Assembly: GCA_014904985.1 (NCBI GenBank) | Contig: MU129003.1 | Coordinates: forward strand, 1 to 64,000 | Length of the DNA: 64,000 nt | From: Hydnum rufescens UP504 | Taxonomy: Eukaryota > Basidiomycota > Agaricomycetes > Cantharellales > Hydnaceae | Direction of reading: 5' to 3' | Made by a program: the position numbers and the translations under genes | Shown here: one piece after another, positions 41,739 to 52,931 of the stretch | Position numbering within the stretch: position 1 is the first letter of the stretch | Layout of the letters: the number at the start of each line of letters is the position of its first letter | The notes under the pieces: model-generated | What the model saw: the letters and a program-made list of their open reading frames with translations, nothing else | The model's database searches: none | What the model was told of the DNA's origin: nothing

Positions 41739-42155
41739 GGTTGTCTGACACTATACGCGTTACATCAAGGGGTGAAGACGAAGAACTGTTCCGAAAATCC
41801 CACAACTTTATAGGTACTCAAAGGGGGTTGCCCAACTAGGGCACATATCGCCACAATATTATTGGGTATACATTCGGACCTGGATCCAGGACTTGACCAA
41901 TTACTCACGTCACAACAAGAGTGCTGACTAGGACCATCCCCGGAAAACTCCTACTAGGTATACAATCCCAGATCTCACCTACACACAATTCTCGGAGTGC
42001 TGGGAATCTCCCAACGCAACGTGAGGAAAAGTCCTGCCAGAAGTCCCAAGGTAAGGTTGAAAGCGATCGAAAGGGTGCATATACGTCTGGTAAAGTGAAG
42101 CTACAGCCACCCACATGAATTATAGGATAGAAAGGTGCAGGAGACTCTTTTCCGC
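41739..42155. other. Spacer between transposon and p24 gene
   Basis: About 420 bp downstream of the minus-strand p24 gene, presumably including its 3' UTR. No gene was recognised. Confidence 0.45.
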
Positions 42156-42962
42156 TCATCGCATTTTTCGATCTTCAAAGAATCTCTGAGGTGAAGAAGT
42201 CAGGGGATGAATCAAATCATGAAAAGGAAAATGGCCTGACCCTTAAATGCCGAAGTTGCCAAGTACAGGTCGCGACTAACACAACTATTTGGCCCACGCA
42301 ATACCAAACCGCCCTAAAATTCGTTGCCTCGCTGAGATCGCGAAATGCGGCCTCCCTTTCCCGCTGATACTGCTGCTCTCTCCGAATATCCCTCAGTCGA
42401 TCGTTTAATTCTCGAATTTTGGACGCGACCTCCCCAATATGTGAGCGGTCATGCTCGACGTCAGGCTTGGATGCCCCAACGACGATATCTATGTAGAGTT
42501 TGATGTGTCGACTGGTGAACCACCCAGCCGTGTAGTTGGTAGAGAGACATATGGAGTGATCCCCCGCTTCGTGAGACGTGAATGTGAAACGACCTTCATG
42601 GGGACCACGAGTCTTCACTACAACGTGATCCGTAGCCATTTCCTATACTCAAATATTGGTGTCAGTCTGTCCGAAAAAGTGGATCACTACACACCTCGAC
42701 ATCGACCTGGATTCCTAAATTCTCGTTGATGCTATATGTATTGAGTGTCTCATCCCATTCCAATGCGCGGTAATGTCCTGGATAAAACTATGAACCACTT
42801 TTCTTGGCGACGCTAGAGGCGCCCTGGTTCACCTTCTACAATGGTATCGGTTGGAAGCTCCTCTACAAAGCATCTCTTATCCTCGGCGTCCAGGTAAAGA
42901 TGAAGGGCTTGGGCAGTGGTCACCAGGGCCAGTGCAAAGAGAGCCAGAGAGCGAGGGACCAT
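42156..42962 (-). CDS. p24 family (emp24/gp25L/TMED) cargo receptor, alpha-like
   Basis: Predicted type I membrane protein that cycles between ER and Golgi in COPII/COPI vesicles. The first exon (ATG at 42962) encodes a signal peptide (MVPRSLALFALALVTTAQA), followed by LHLYLDAEDKRCFVEELP, the start of the GOLD domain. A second exon gives HYRALEWDETLNTY. The third gives RFTFTSHEAGDHSICLSTN, KPDVEHDRSHIGEVASKI, the coiled coil IRREQQYQREREAAFRDLSEATN, and a membrane span (VGQIVVLVATCTWQL). The last exon reads RFFEDRKMR and stops at 42156-42158; the FF and dibasic residues are typical sorting signals. The FTSHEAGDHxICL pattern is closest to the p24-alpha group (Erp1/TMED9). Its start codon is only 60 bp from that of RPF1. 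Confidence 0.88.
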
Positions 42963-43022
42963 GATCTTTCACAGTGTAAGTTGCAGGTCCAAGCACGGCA
43001 ACTCCCGTCGCATCGACCTATA

Positions 43023-44323
43023 ATGCCCCGCGTCACATCATCTTCGATTAAAAATAAGATAAAACGGGAGGATGTTTATCGCGCACTGAAGAAAAAGCGT
43101 GGTCAGGCCAAGCTCGCACGGCGATTGGCTTTAGCCGAAGCAGAGCGCAAAGATCCTCAGGAGAAAAGGGTATGCGTGCAATCATTTTATTTCGCTCAAC
43201 TGGAAGTAAGAGGTGTTTTCACGACATTCAGAGACGTTTGGCTGAGAATGTCCCGAAAACATTGGATAATATGCGCGACCACGACCCCTCGGTGCTTACA
43301 GCGGACCCAGTTGCACCAATACCTGCATCCTCAGATTCCATCGACTCTGCCGTACCGCCCAAAGTGCTCATCACAACATCTATTAAAGCGACAAAAGCGA
43401 CCTTTGATTTCTGCGAAGAACTTGTCGGTGTCGTCCCCGGCGGCGAATTCGTACGGCGGAAAAGTAAAAACTTTGAAATCGGAAAAATTGCTGGATGGGC
43501 CGCGGGTCGGGGATATGGATCGTTACTCGTTGTGAATGAGGATCGAAAGCAACCAAGTTTGAGTCGGACTGTTCTCATGGAGACCTTCTGATTTATTTGC
43601 TAATGTTCAGATGCCATAACCATGGTCCATTTACCTCATGGACCAACTGCCCACTTCAAGCTCACGTCGGTTCAGTTGACAAAAGAGATATTTGTGCGAC
43701 TGATTGAAGTTCGTCTGGATCACTGACGCCTCTCTGATACGTGCAACTTTCAGGGCCATGCGCGGGCTAGTCCTCATCACCCCGAACTGGTCTTAAATGG
43801 GTTTGTGACACGCCTAGGTCATACTGTCGGTCGAATGTTTCAAACACTATTTCCCCCGCTACCTGAATTCGCGGGCGGCAAGTAGTCACTCTTCACAACC
43901 AACGCGATTTCCTATTTTTTAGACGGCATCGGTAAGTATCATTCTCTCCGCCGCGATGCGAATTGACTCATTATTCAAACATTGTATCTAGGTATATGTT
44001 CAAATCTGCAGACAAGGCCGCCCTTCAGGAGATCGGCCCTCGCTTTACCCTCAAGCTGCGTTATCTAAGGACCGGCACTCCTGCCGTGCACCAATTAGGC
44101 GCCGCCCCTCCATCCCTTACGTTTGACCGAGAGGATGATAGTGAAGAAACTGGGGAGCAGGAGGGGAAGGATGCCTCGAGTGAGATAGGGCCCCCCCCAC
44201 AGGGTGAAGGCTATATCTGGGCATGGAAGGTACGATTTCTGAGGATTCTCTTCTACATGCTATGTCTTAACATCTCGAAATTAGCCACAGTTGGAGAAAT
44301 CTCGGAAGACCTTCTTTCTCTGA
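43023..44323 (+). CDS. RPF1: Rpf1-type ribosome production factor (Brix domain)
   Basis: Predicted nucleolar protein needed for 60S subunit assembly. The N-terminus is basic: [24 protein letters not shown] Brix domain follows: [21 protein letters not shown] near 43365, [13 protein letters not shown] near 43515, [25 protein letters not shown] near 43620, then [45 protein letters not shown] near 43795-43920. The next exon has [25 protein letters not shown] near 43995. The gene ends with WAWK, intron, [12 protein letters not shown] and TGA at 44321-44323. The order and motifs are those of Rpf1 rather than other Brix proteins, notably [12 protein letters not shown]. Confidence 0.9.
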
Positions 44324-45274
44324 GAGAATTAATATCCCCCATTTAAAGCAATACTCATATCCATAGGGAAATTCATTTTTTGTGGCTGATTTGGCCCGAG
44401 ACGTTTTTTCGGCGGGGGTCCTATGAAATTTAAGAGGTCATGTGCTATAACGGAGAATGCGGATCTCGACGTTTCTCATCTTGGACTTTACAACCCATGC
44501 CTGAAAGCTGTTCCTATGCTCTGGACATTGCAGGGGCTCTTGGGGACAACACTGGAGCTGGTCTGGCAATTCAGTCATTGTGGTTTGACCAGCTGCCCGG
44601 GGTGGTCACAAGTACAGTCACGGGGTGGGACCCCGGACAATACATGGTTAATTCAATTGCTCAAGCGCCGCTTTTCTATTGCAATAAAATCAAAACCTCC
44701 CTATCGATGAGTACAGTATTGCTGTTGCTGGCAAACACAAATAAAAATGTAACAAAAATTAAACAAGGCACATTCTTCATTGTTTACCACTCAAAAGCCA
44801 ATCAAATACTAGGCCTGCTCAATTCTGCCTCAACTTCTTTTATTTTTAACTTTTGTGAAATAAAAAGTTGAGCCACTTTGGTGAGGAGGAAATCTTGTTT
44901 ATATACCGCGTCAGGCTGCCGGCAGGCGCCGAGGGCGGTCTCGAACTAAGTAATGTACATGCTAGAGAGGTAGGGCTTAAGTACGAAGGCAGTTCTCTCT
45001 TTGTATAGCGGGGGTACGAGGGCTGGGTTGCCACTTTGGTGAGACGCCTAATCTTTTAGCATCCGGCCCCCTGAAACTCTGATTGGATTTGCATTATGGA
45101 TCCGGGTCCCGTGATGTTAGGGGCTAGATCAGTTGGAAGTGGAATACACAACTTTTCAGTCTACTCATTTCTAGTCTCAACTTTTCTAGTTTTAGGCCCG
45201 GTAAATCTTATAGCCGTGCCAAGACTTTCAACTAAGTACATGGAAAAGGCCAGGTATCGCCGAGAACTCCGCCC
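44324..45274. other. Intergenic region RPF1/DGAT2
   Basis: About 950 bp. It holds a hairpin-like inverted repeat near 44831-44871 and a 14-bp direct repeat (see the repeat entry). Several short open frames show no recognisable content. It may contain remnants of an inserted element, which I cannot identify. Confidence 0.4.
44872..45043. repeat. 14-bp direct repeat flanking a 144-bp segment
   Basis: GCCACTTTGGTGAG occurs at 44872-44885 and again at 45030-45043. Between the copies, the minus strand has a TATATAA-like box near 44905. This could be a remnant of a mobile element or a chance duplication. Confidence 0.55.
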
Positions 45275-47283
45275 ATGATAAGAGTGGCAGTTGCCGGAAC
45301 GCGATTATTTCCACCAGAGGATGGACCCAACTCCCGCAACGATGATGACGAACGTCAAGTCTACGCATCCCAAATTCCAGATCCAGTAAGGACGCCCTCT
45401 CTTCCAGGTCTTCCTCGTGCGAGCTTAGTCTATATCACCCCCAGGGCTGTCGACTTTCTCCACATTCCTCGGCATCGGAGGTTGCAGACACTAGCGGTCA
45501 CCATCTGGGGCTTCATGGTGCCCATCTGCACCGGCACCTTCTTCATGCTATGGTCTGTCGCGTATCCTATAACCACCCATGTGAGAACATGCGCCTCAAC
45601 CAATCCTATTGCAGTTCGTTCCCTGTGCTTTGGCCTCTCATCATTATCTATAGTTTGTGGGCATATACCTATGATATGAGCCCGAGAACAGGTGGTAGAC
45701 CCAAGGCATGGTTTCGAAACCTTGCTTTCTGGAGAAGGTTCGCGGAATATTACCCACAGCACCTGGTCAAAGTTAGCCAATCTGTAAGTATATCCATCTG
45801 TGCGATCGCTGAACAGGTTCTTCCAAGTGTCAAGATCTCCCCGCCGACAGGCCCTATGTTTTTGGCTATCATCCCCATGGTAGAGCTCTACATCAGCCCT
45901 CATCCTTCATTCCAATTTCTAACTTTGTGCCGTAGGGATCATCGGAATGTAAGATATTGTGCGTTTGTCCTCCATCGTCTGTCCTTCATGGCTGTGTCTT
46001 AGGGGCGCCTTTGCAACTTTCGCCACCGAGAGTGAGTCCGGATACCATCATTCATATTCAGCTCGCATGGCTCATCCTTCATATCAGGCACTGGGTTTTC
46101 CAAGGCATATCCAGGCATCCGACCCCATCTTTTAACACTCACCACCAACTTTCACATACCCATATATCGGGATATTTTACTGGCCCTCGGTGTATGTTCC
46201 GTCAGCAAAAAGTCCTGTTCTAATATCCTGAGTCAGGGTAAGTAGAGTTCTGTATTACTACTTGCGCCGCTTGCTTTTGCCTTGAGATTTAATAGGCCCA
46301 GGATCGAGTATCACAATTGTTGTTGGGGGAGCAGCTGAATCTCTGAGCGCGCACCCGGGAACGGCAGGTTAGATACATCCAGTGTAGCTCGGCTCATGGC
46401 AAATACTAATATTTGAGACGATAGATCTGACTCTCCTCAAACGACTCGGATTCATCAAAATTGCTATCCAGCATGGGTAAGATCTTATCGCGATACTGAC
46501 AAGGGTACGCTTATATGCTTGCACTTCAGAGCGGATCTTGTTCCTGTTTTTGCCTTTGGAGAAAACGACGTAAGATTTTGACCTTGTTAGTCGATTGATG
46601 ATACCCTCTAATCTCCCTCGAAATGGGGTTTCACTTAGGTATTTGAGCAACGCAAGTGTGCATCCTTGTTCCGTTGAACTCTATGTTATGACCCTGCATA
46701 GCAGTGAAGAATGACAAGGGTACCACGATTTATAAGCTCCAAAAGGGGTTCCAAGCTCTCTTTGGCTTTACACTACCACTGTTCCATGGGAGGGGCCTCT
46801 TTACGTGTATGTTCATTCTCGACCATTCCGTTCTCAGGTATTAATACGATGCCAATTTTGCTTAGATAATTTTGGCTTGCTACCATTCCGCCATCCCATA
46901 ATCTCCGTCAGTGAGTCGAACTGTACGACCTCGCCAGGGAGCGATACTGGAATGACCGTTGACTGCGGGAGCTGTTCTCTTCCCCTATTCCTATTCGTAA
47001 TACCTTAGTCGGTCGACCCATTCATGTGACGAAGAATCCACAGCCCACAAAGAACGAAGTGGAGGCGATACAGAGATTATATATTGAAGAGCTTATGCGG
47101 TACATATTGGGTTGATATTCGCCATTCCTTTGGCACAACTGACGAATGTGGCATCAGCGTGTGGAATACATACAAGGATGTATATGCTCCTGAAAGGACG
47201 AGGTAGGTTCTGCGTCTCATCACAGCTCTATATCACCTATGAATCGCTTACTATCGTTTAGGGAGTTGGTCCTTGTCGCCTGA
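45275..47283 (+). CDS. DGA1: Diacylglycerol acyltransferase, DGAT2 family
   Basis: Predicted ER or lipid-droplet enzyme that makes triacylglycerol from diacylglycerol and acyl-CoA. Membrane segments near 45490-45670 (LAVTIWGFMVPICTGTFFML; FPVLWPLIIIYSLWAY) precede FWRRFAEYYPQHLVK. The catalytic YHPHG motif (RPYVFGYHPHG) is near 45850, followed through short introns by IIGMGAFATFATES. Later exons give GIRPHLLTLTTNFHIPIYRDILLALG, ITIVVGGAAESLSAHPGT, LTLLKRLGFIKIAIQHG, LVPVFAFGEND, GFTLPLFHGRGLF and RHPIISV..VGRPIHVTKNPQPT. It ends YAPERTRELVLVA with TGA at 47281-47283. The intron 46652-46704 must start with GC to keep FEQLKNDKGTT in frame. The start codon is the least certain part. Confidence 0.88.
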
Positions 47284-47466
47284 GTGACTGTATCTGTTTC
47301 ATCACCTTCGCATAATTACATTGTTCAGCTTAATGTTGTGTCCAGTCCTGTCGATGTCTTAGGAATGCAGAACGCTCGAGATATATAGGTTCACCTACTC
47401 CGTACATTATCCATCACGTATCCTGTTCGTCAACATCGGACATGTCGGGGGCACAAATTGTGTTAT

Positions 47467-49591
47467 TTAACTTGTCTCATCGTGTATTCTGAGATTCTGC
47501 TCAATCGCTTCCCCTACATTCACGACCAATTCCTCCGAACCCCATTGGCCGACGACACTAACCCCTAGTGGCCATCCATCATCTTCCGCATATCCCATCG
47601 GAACAGTGAGAGCCGGGATGCCTGCCAATGAGGCGGGAACCGTCAAGACGTCCTGGACATAGACTTGCAACCCCTCGGCGGCCGACGCTGATTTTGGCAT
47701 CAGAGATGGTGCCGTGCGAATAGCAGATGGGTGAAGAATAATATCAACAGCTCCACGAGCTTCTGTGGATGCCGAAGAACCCGCAAGAACATTCGAAATG
47801 CGAAAGACACGATCGAAATCTGCGCGGACAAGATTCCGAACTCGCTGGGCTTGAAGGAAGTAATTGTCGAATGCACTGTGGGGTACAATGGAAGTGAGCA
47901 CCGTAAGCCCCGCTGCAAAAGGCAGCCAGCTAAAGGATGCACACTAACCCGGCTGTAAGTGCATAAGACCCGAGTAGAATGCGCCTCTTGACTTCGGCAC
48001 CCAAGGCATGCGATCGGGTCAAAGCATACACGTCTGCAGCATCTAATATCGGAGAGCCCTCCTCCGGGGAACTCCTTGCGCCTGTGAAGTAGGGGCGTGA
48101 AGGTGTGAGGCTCATGTACTCGCCACGCCAGATGTTGTGAATGGTCCCGCACCGTATCGTATTCCGTCATATCGAGCGAGATTGCTGTAGGCCTCGGCGC
48201 TTGCAATCACGTAGTACGCGCTTAGACCATAACGGGTAGATGGCAGTGATACCGGCTTGATGGAAGCCCCTAGTTGCCGTAGGACTGAAAGCACTGTGTT
48301 GAAAGGGGAATATATGTATTGACTCATTTCCGCAGGAAAATATTCCTGTGGTGGCCTTAACGTATCAGAACCGCTTGAAAAGTGTACATAGGAAAAGAAC
48401 ACTATAGTCACCCACGGAATCCCCACCACCAGTCCCTGCAGACTCTTCTGACCGTTGTCTCCGAGATCCTTCATCCGAGAGCGAATAGAAAAAGACATTC
48501 GTTCCCGGTGAATAATCGGAATGCTCGTTGGGTCCAGAGTATCAAATTGAGCAAGGACGTCTGGACATCGAATTCCTCTTTCATTAGTCTATTTCTTGAC
48601 GTACGGATATATGACATACCAAATACTGATCGAATTCGGGAGACACGATCAGCCATAATACCAACACAGTCGAGACTATCCGCAAATGACACTACCCCCC
48701 ACCTGTGGACCTTCAATTGCTTGGGCTGATTTGCGGGGACGATTAAAATTCTTGCCTGCTGATAAGACCATATGATGGTTTTAATCCGACAATACCAGAA
48801 TATGATGCCGGGAGGCGCGTGGAACCCCCAGTATCCGTTGACAATGCGCTAGGGAGAAAGCGTGGTAAGTGGGCTGCAATAGGGCAGATGGAGAAAATTT
48901 TAAGGGACAGACGCATAGCACATTGACGCTGCGACCGCGGCGGCACTACCACCCGAGCTCCCGCCAGCCGATCTCTGTTCACGTTTTCGCCAGGGCACCT
49001 TGGACGAGGAGGTTTGAAATGGGTTGATCACGGACCCATGGGAAGTATGGATGTTCATGGATCTGTAAGAATATAAATGTGGATATCAATGTAGATAAGA
49101 AATCAACTTCTCTATCATACCCCATGCCAAATTCGTCGCAATTGGTTTTCCCGATCACAGTAGCATCTTCATCATTGAGAAGACGCACTACCGTCGCGTC
49201 GTATGGTGGCTGAAAATCTGGGCACAGACAAATGAGAGTGTGTGTTTGAGGTGAGGAGCCTAGCATGTACCACGCAGAATTTCAGAAGAGCAAGTAGTTG
49301 GTAGGGCGGAAGTGCAAATAACATCCTTAATCGCAATGGACTTCCCCGCTAGGGATTTTGAGGCAGTTGTAGGGGAAACTAGCCCCTCTGCATAGATTTT
49401 ACTAAATCACATCCGGCGGGCGCGACGACACCAGACGTACGCGTAGAATCGATGGAAACAAAAGCGTTGGTACCACCCTCTCCAGAATCACATTCTCCGA
49501 TACGTTTTAGATATTCTCCTAGTGTGGGAATGGCAGAAGTGGAATACTGCCTGTTCACTCTCTGACGTCGCAGAGTACAGCGAAGAAACAT
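47467..49591 (-). CDS. HER2: Mitochondrial glutamyl-tRNA(Gln) amidotransferase subunit A (GatA)
   Basis: Predicted amidase-signature subunit that, with GatB and GatF/C, converts Glu-tRNA(Gln) to Gln-tRNA(Gln) in mitochondria. The first exon begins [20 protein letters not shown], a typical presequence. The conserved amidase region is clear: [13 protein letters not shown] (about 49160), the glycine/serine-rich [19 protein letters not shown] (about 48930) and [29 protein letters not shown] (about 48770-48860), which contain the catalytic Ser residues. Further exons include [22 protein letters not shown] near 48190 and [20 protein letters not shown] near 47620. The stop is at 47467-47469. Its start lies 32 bp from that of GPATCH1, so the two share a very compact divergent promoter. 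Confidence 0.9.
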
Positions 49592-49623
49592 ACACCAACT
49601 TAGCGGAAAATGCCGCGGCCGCG

Positions 49624-52600
49624 ATGACGAGCAGACTCAAAAAGAAACTTGACAATATCGGTGTCGATGCATCAACCTCGAGGCTCACCGAATCCTTCTG
49701 CCTGGTGCGTTGGACCCATGCACATAATCCGAATTCGGCCCTCATTTTGCCTCCAGATCGGTACTCCATTGCCATCGCTTGATAAAGCCAAGGACTCGAA
49801 CGAGTTCGTTCCAGTATGGAAGCAGGATGTGAGACATCTATCCCTTATGGAATGTATATCATGCTGAGGCCACATTATTTAGGTCCGCGATGAGGAAGGC
49901 CGTCGACGGCTTCACGGTGCGTTTACAGGTGGTTTCTCAGCAGGCTACTTCAACACCGTAGGGTCCAAGGAAGGCAAGATTATCTGTCTTTATTTTCCCT
50001 TCATTCGCATTAATAATACTTCCTAGGATGGACCCCCTCGACGTTCAAGTCCTCTCGGTTGGCCCGTGCCAAAAATAATGGTGCTCGACCTGAGGATTTC
50101 ATGGACGAAGAAGACCTCGAGGAACTCCGCAATAGCAAGAGGATGGTACACACCACCGAGGAGATGGATCTAACTGGCGGTACTGAAGCTGAAAAGAGAA
50201 AGCGAATGGGAGCATCCATAAATGATGAGTATGTTCACCGGCCCAGCTTGTGGGGTGCGATATATCCTCACATTTATCTTTCAAGTCCAATGGCTAGTGC
50301 CGTGGCAGCCACACTTCTTCCTCCTACAAAGGATTCTATAGGTGCCCAACTGCTTAAGAAGATGGGCTGGCGCTTAGGCCAGGGCGTTGGGCCTCGAGTC
50401 ACCTACGACCAGCTTAGGAAACAGAATCTTCTTTCTTCATCGGTCCCGGTTCTCGCCTCTAGTAGTGAAATGGACGAGGACGATGAAGCCAAGAAACATT
50501 CATATGCTCCACGAGATACTGTCGTTACCGTCTTCCGGCCGAAGGAGAATTCTTTCGGTCTAGGTTATGTCCCTGGAGCAGCATTGTTGGAAATGTTGCA
50601 TGGCCAAAGCAGCGAGGAGAGGGCTGGTTCACTGAAGATTAGTGGTGAGTAGTACCTTTACTTCGTGTAATCGGCCTTCATTCATTTGTGTAATGGTCAG
50701 TTGGATTTGGTCTTGGAGCTTTGAACGATGCAGAAGACGAGGATGTAGATGTGTATGACTCTAGTGCCGGCCACAGACCAAGTCGTGGGCTCGCATACGA
50801 TGCACGAGAAGGGCCTGAAAAAATGACTCTTGGCTCACATCGTGACCGTCCTCCCTTGCGCCCTCGAGACGATCCTGCATCCACTTCCCAGAGCACCTTT
50901 CATGACGGAAGGCCGGTGCTCATAGACTTTGTTCTGTCTGATGAGCCTATAGTCGAGGATGTTTGGTGCGATAATGACGCATACATCACAATGATCTTTG
51001 AATCTCATCTACGGTTACAATGGTAGGTTCAAGATCCCCGAGGTTCCTGAAAGTTGGGAACCAAATCCGCAAACCTTATGGCGTTCTGAGTCCATGTCTA
51101 CGGCGACAATGCCGCCTACGCATGAAGCTCGGGGTGGTCCACGAGATGCAACACGATGGAAGCCAGGTGGAATAACAGCCGCTGAAGAGGTTCGTATCGC
51201 ATGATCATGTTGACGCTCTGCTGTGTACTTATAATAATGATTTCATTAGCGCGCGATGAAGCTCGGAGAGATCGGGTTGCCAAATCAGAAATCTCGTTCT
51301 GTTTTCGAATATTTATCGCAGAAAGATCGCGAGCGATTGCAAAGCATCACCTCTGGGGGCATTCTCTCTAACGAATCTATAGATGGAAACACTCCAACAA
51401 CCTCGCAAACAGTGATAAATATTCCCACTATCGACGCCCGTGTTGCACAAGCCGCACTTCATGGCTTCCAGCCCTTCAATGCCGACCCTGTTAAACAGGC
51501 TCGGTATGCTAGCTACATACAGTCACAAGCCTACCCTTCTACATCCCCCAACTATACCTCCCCCCCTGCTCTCAAGTCGGGTCAAGCCATCGATGATTTT
51601 AATAAAGAGATGGAAGACTACGCCAAGGCGGCTGCAATTTTCAAACCAATGTCCGGCGCGATAGCCAACCGCTTTACTAGTGCTTCTATTATTGATGCAG
51701 ATCCCGCCATTCAAGAAGGACTCCATCGGCCCGCAGATACGCAAGGATATCTCAGCGTGCCATCCAAAGATCACTCAAAGCTGGATGTCCAGGTCGAAGA
51801 AACACCCAGGCAAAATGCAGCACGATTAGGAATGTATGGTCCACTTACAAGAGATGTCTCTGAATGGACCCCGGCGCGCCTCCTGTCTAAACGATTTGGG
51901 GTCAGGAATCCTAGACCAGACGGAGGAACCCCCGGAGACCACGATAACGTGTCTACGTCTTCTGCGGCAGCCCCGCCACCTCCCCCAGTGTCACCCGCTG
52001 CTTGGGACCCTACCTCGGTAGGGGTGTCCTTCCAACCCGCTTCCACGGCCTCCGCGTCCGGCTCTTCAATCCCGTCTAGTAGTGGGCCCAAAGATCTTGC
52101 GAACATCGGATTTGGGGAGGACGACGACCAAGGGCACGATACTCTCACGTATGAGAGACCGGTGATGGATATATTCAAGGCAATATTTGAAAGTGACGAC
52201 GAAGATAGTGGCGACGATAAGGATGAAGTCCCGAAGACGATTCCTCCAGTGACTTCACACGTGACGGCCGAAGTCTTACCTGCCACTACAGAGACTCCAC
52301 TTGAGGCTTCAACACCACTTCCAGAACCACCAGCGAAGGAGGTTGACGGGGGGCTGGTGGATCCCAATCTCTTCCGGCCCAAGTTCGTCTCCAAAGCAAA
52401 GCGTGAAGGCGAATCTAAGATACTCCACGATGGTGGGGAGGATGTTGGGAAGAAGTCTAAAAAATCCCGAAAGTCAGGACATTCCAAAATGCTCGTCTCC
52501 TTCGATATGGACGTCGACGGAGGAACCCCAACCGCCGTGATTAATGTCAAGAAGGAGAAGGAGAGAAAGAAGCCGAAGAGGCCAAGGGATGAGCCTGGTC

Positions 52601-52803
52601 TTGGCCGGGATTTGGAGAGAGAGGCAAAACGTTCCAAGGATGGAAAAGGAAATAATAATGAGGAAGATGAAGGAGAATGGGTCGAGAAAGTGGTAATTCT
52701 TCCACCTCGAGGCACCGAGCAAACACTCCGTGACAACCTAATACCAGGAGATTCGGGCGAGGAGGCAAAGAGAGGGCGGATGAGGGCCTCAGACTTCTTA
52801 TAA
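49624..52803 (+). CDS. GPATCH1: GPATCH1-like G-patch protein
   Basis: Predicted spliceosome-associated protein. After [15 protein letters not shown], the conserved N-terminal segment reads [58 protein letters not shown] (spread across an intron), then [22 protein letters not shown]. The G-patch is at about 50335-50400 ([20 protein letters not shown]). Other family motifs are FGLGYVPGA and [20 protein letters not shown] large last exon (51256-52803) holds [33 protein letters not shown] and a Lys/Glu-rich disordered tail ending [13 protein letters not shown] is at 52801-52803. A 348-codon frame on the opposite strand of the last exon is a shadow. Confidence 0.9.
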
Positions 52804-52931
52804 TTTAGCACTGGCACTCTGTATAAATCTTTTGTACATCGAGAGAGATATAATGGGCAGGGCGGCTTGATTTGGGTCGTTGTAAACCTCGTAAGTTTGA
52901 TTCAGGATATGATACAGTGGCTGTCCTACTA

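Noticed and set aside
51771..52817. 348-codon open frame on the minus strand
   Set aside because: It is antisense to the large last exon of GPATCH1, which has clear family motifs. The Ser/Pro-rich translation mirrors the codon bias of the real gene.
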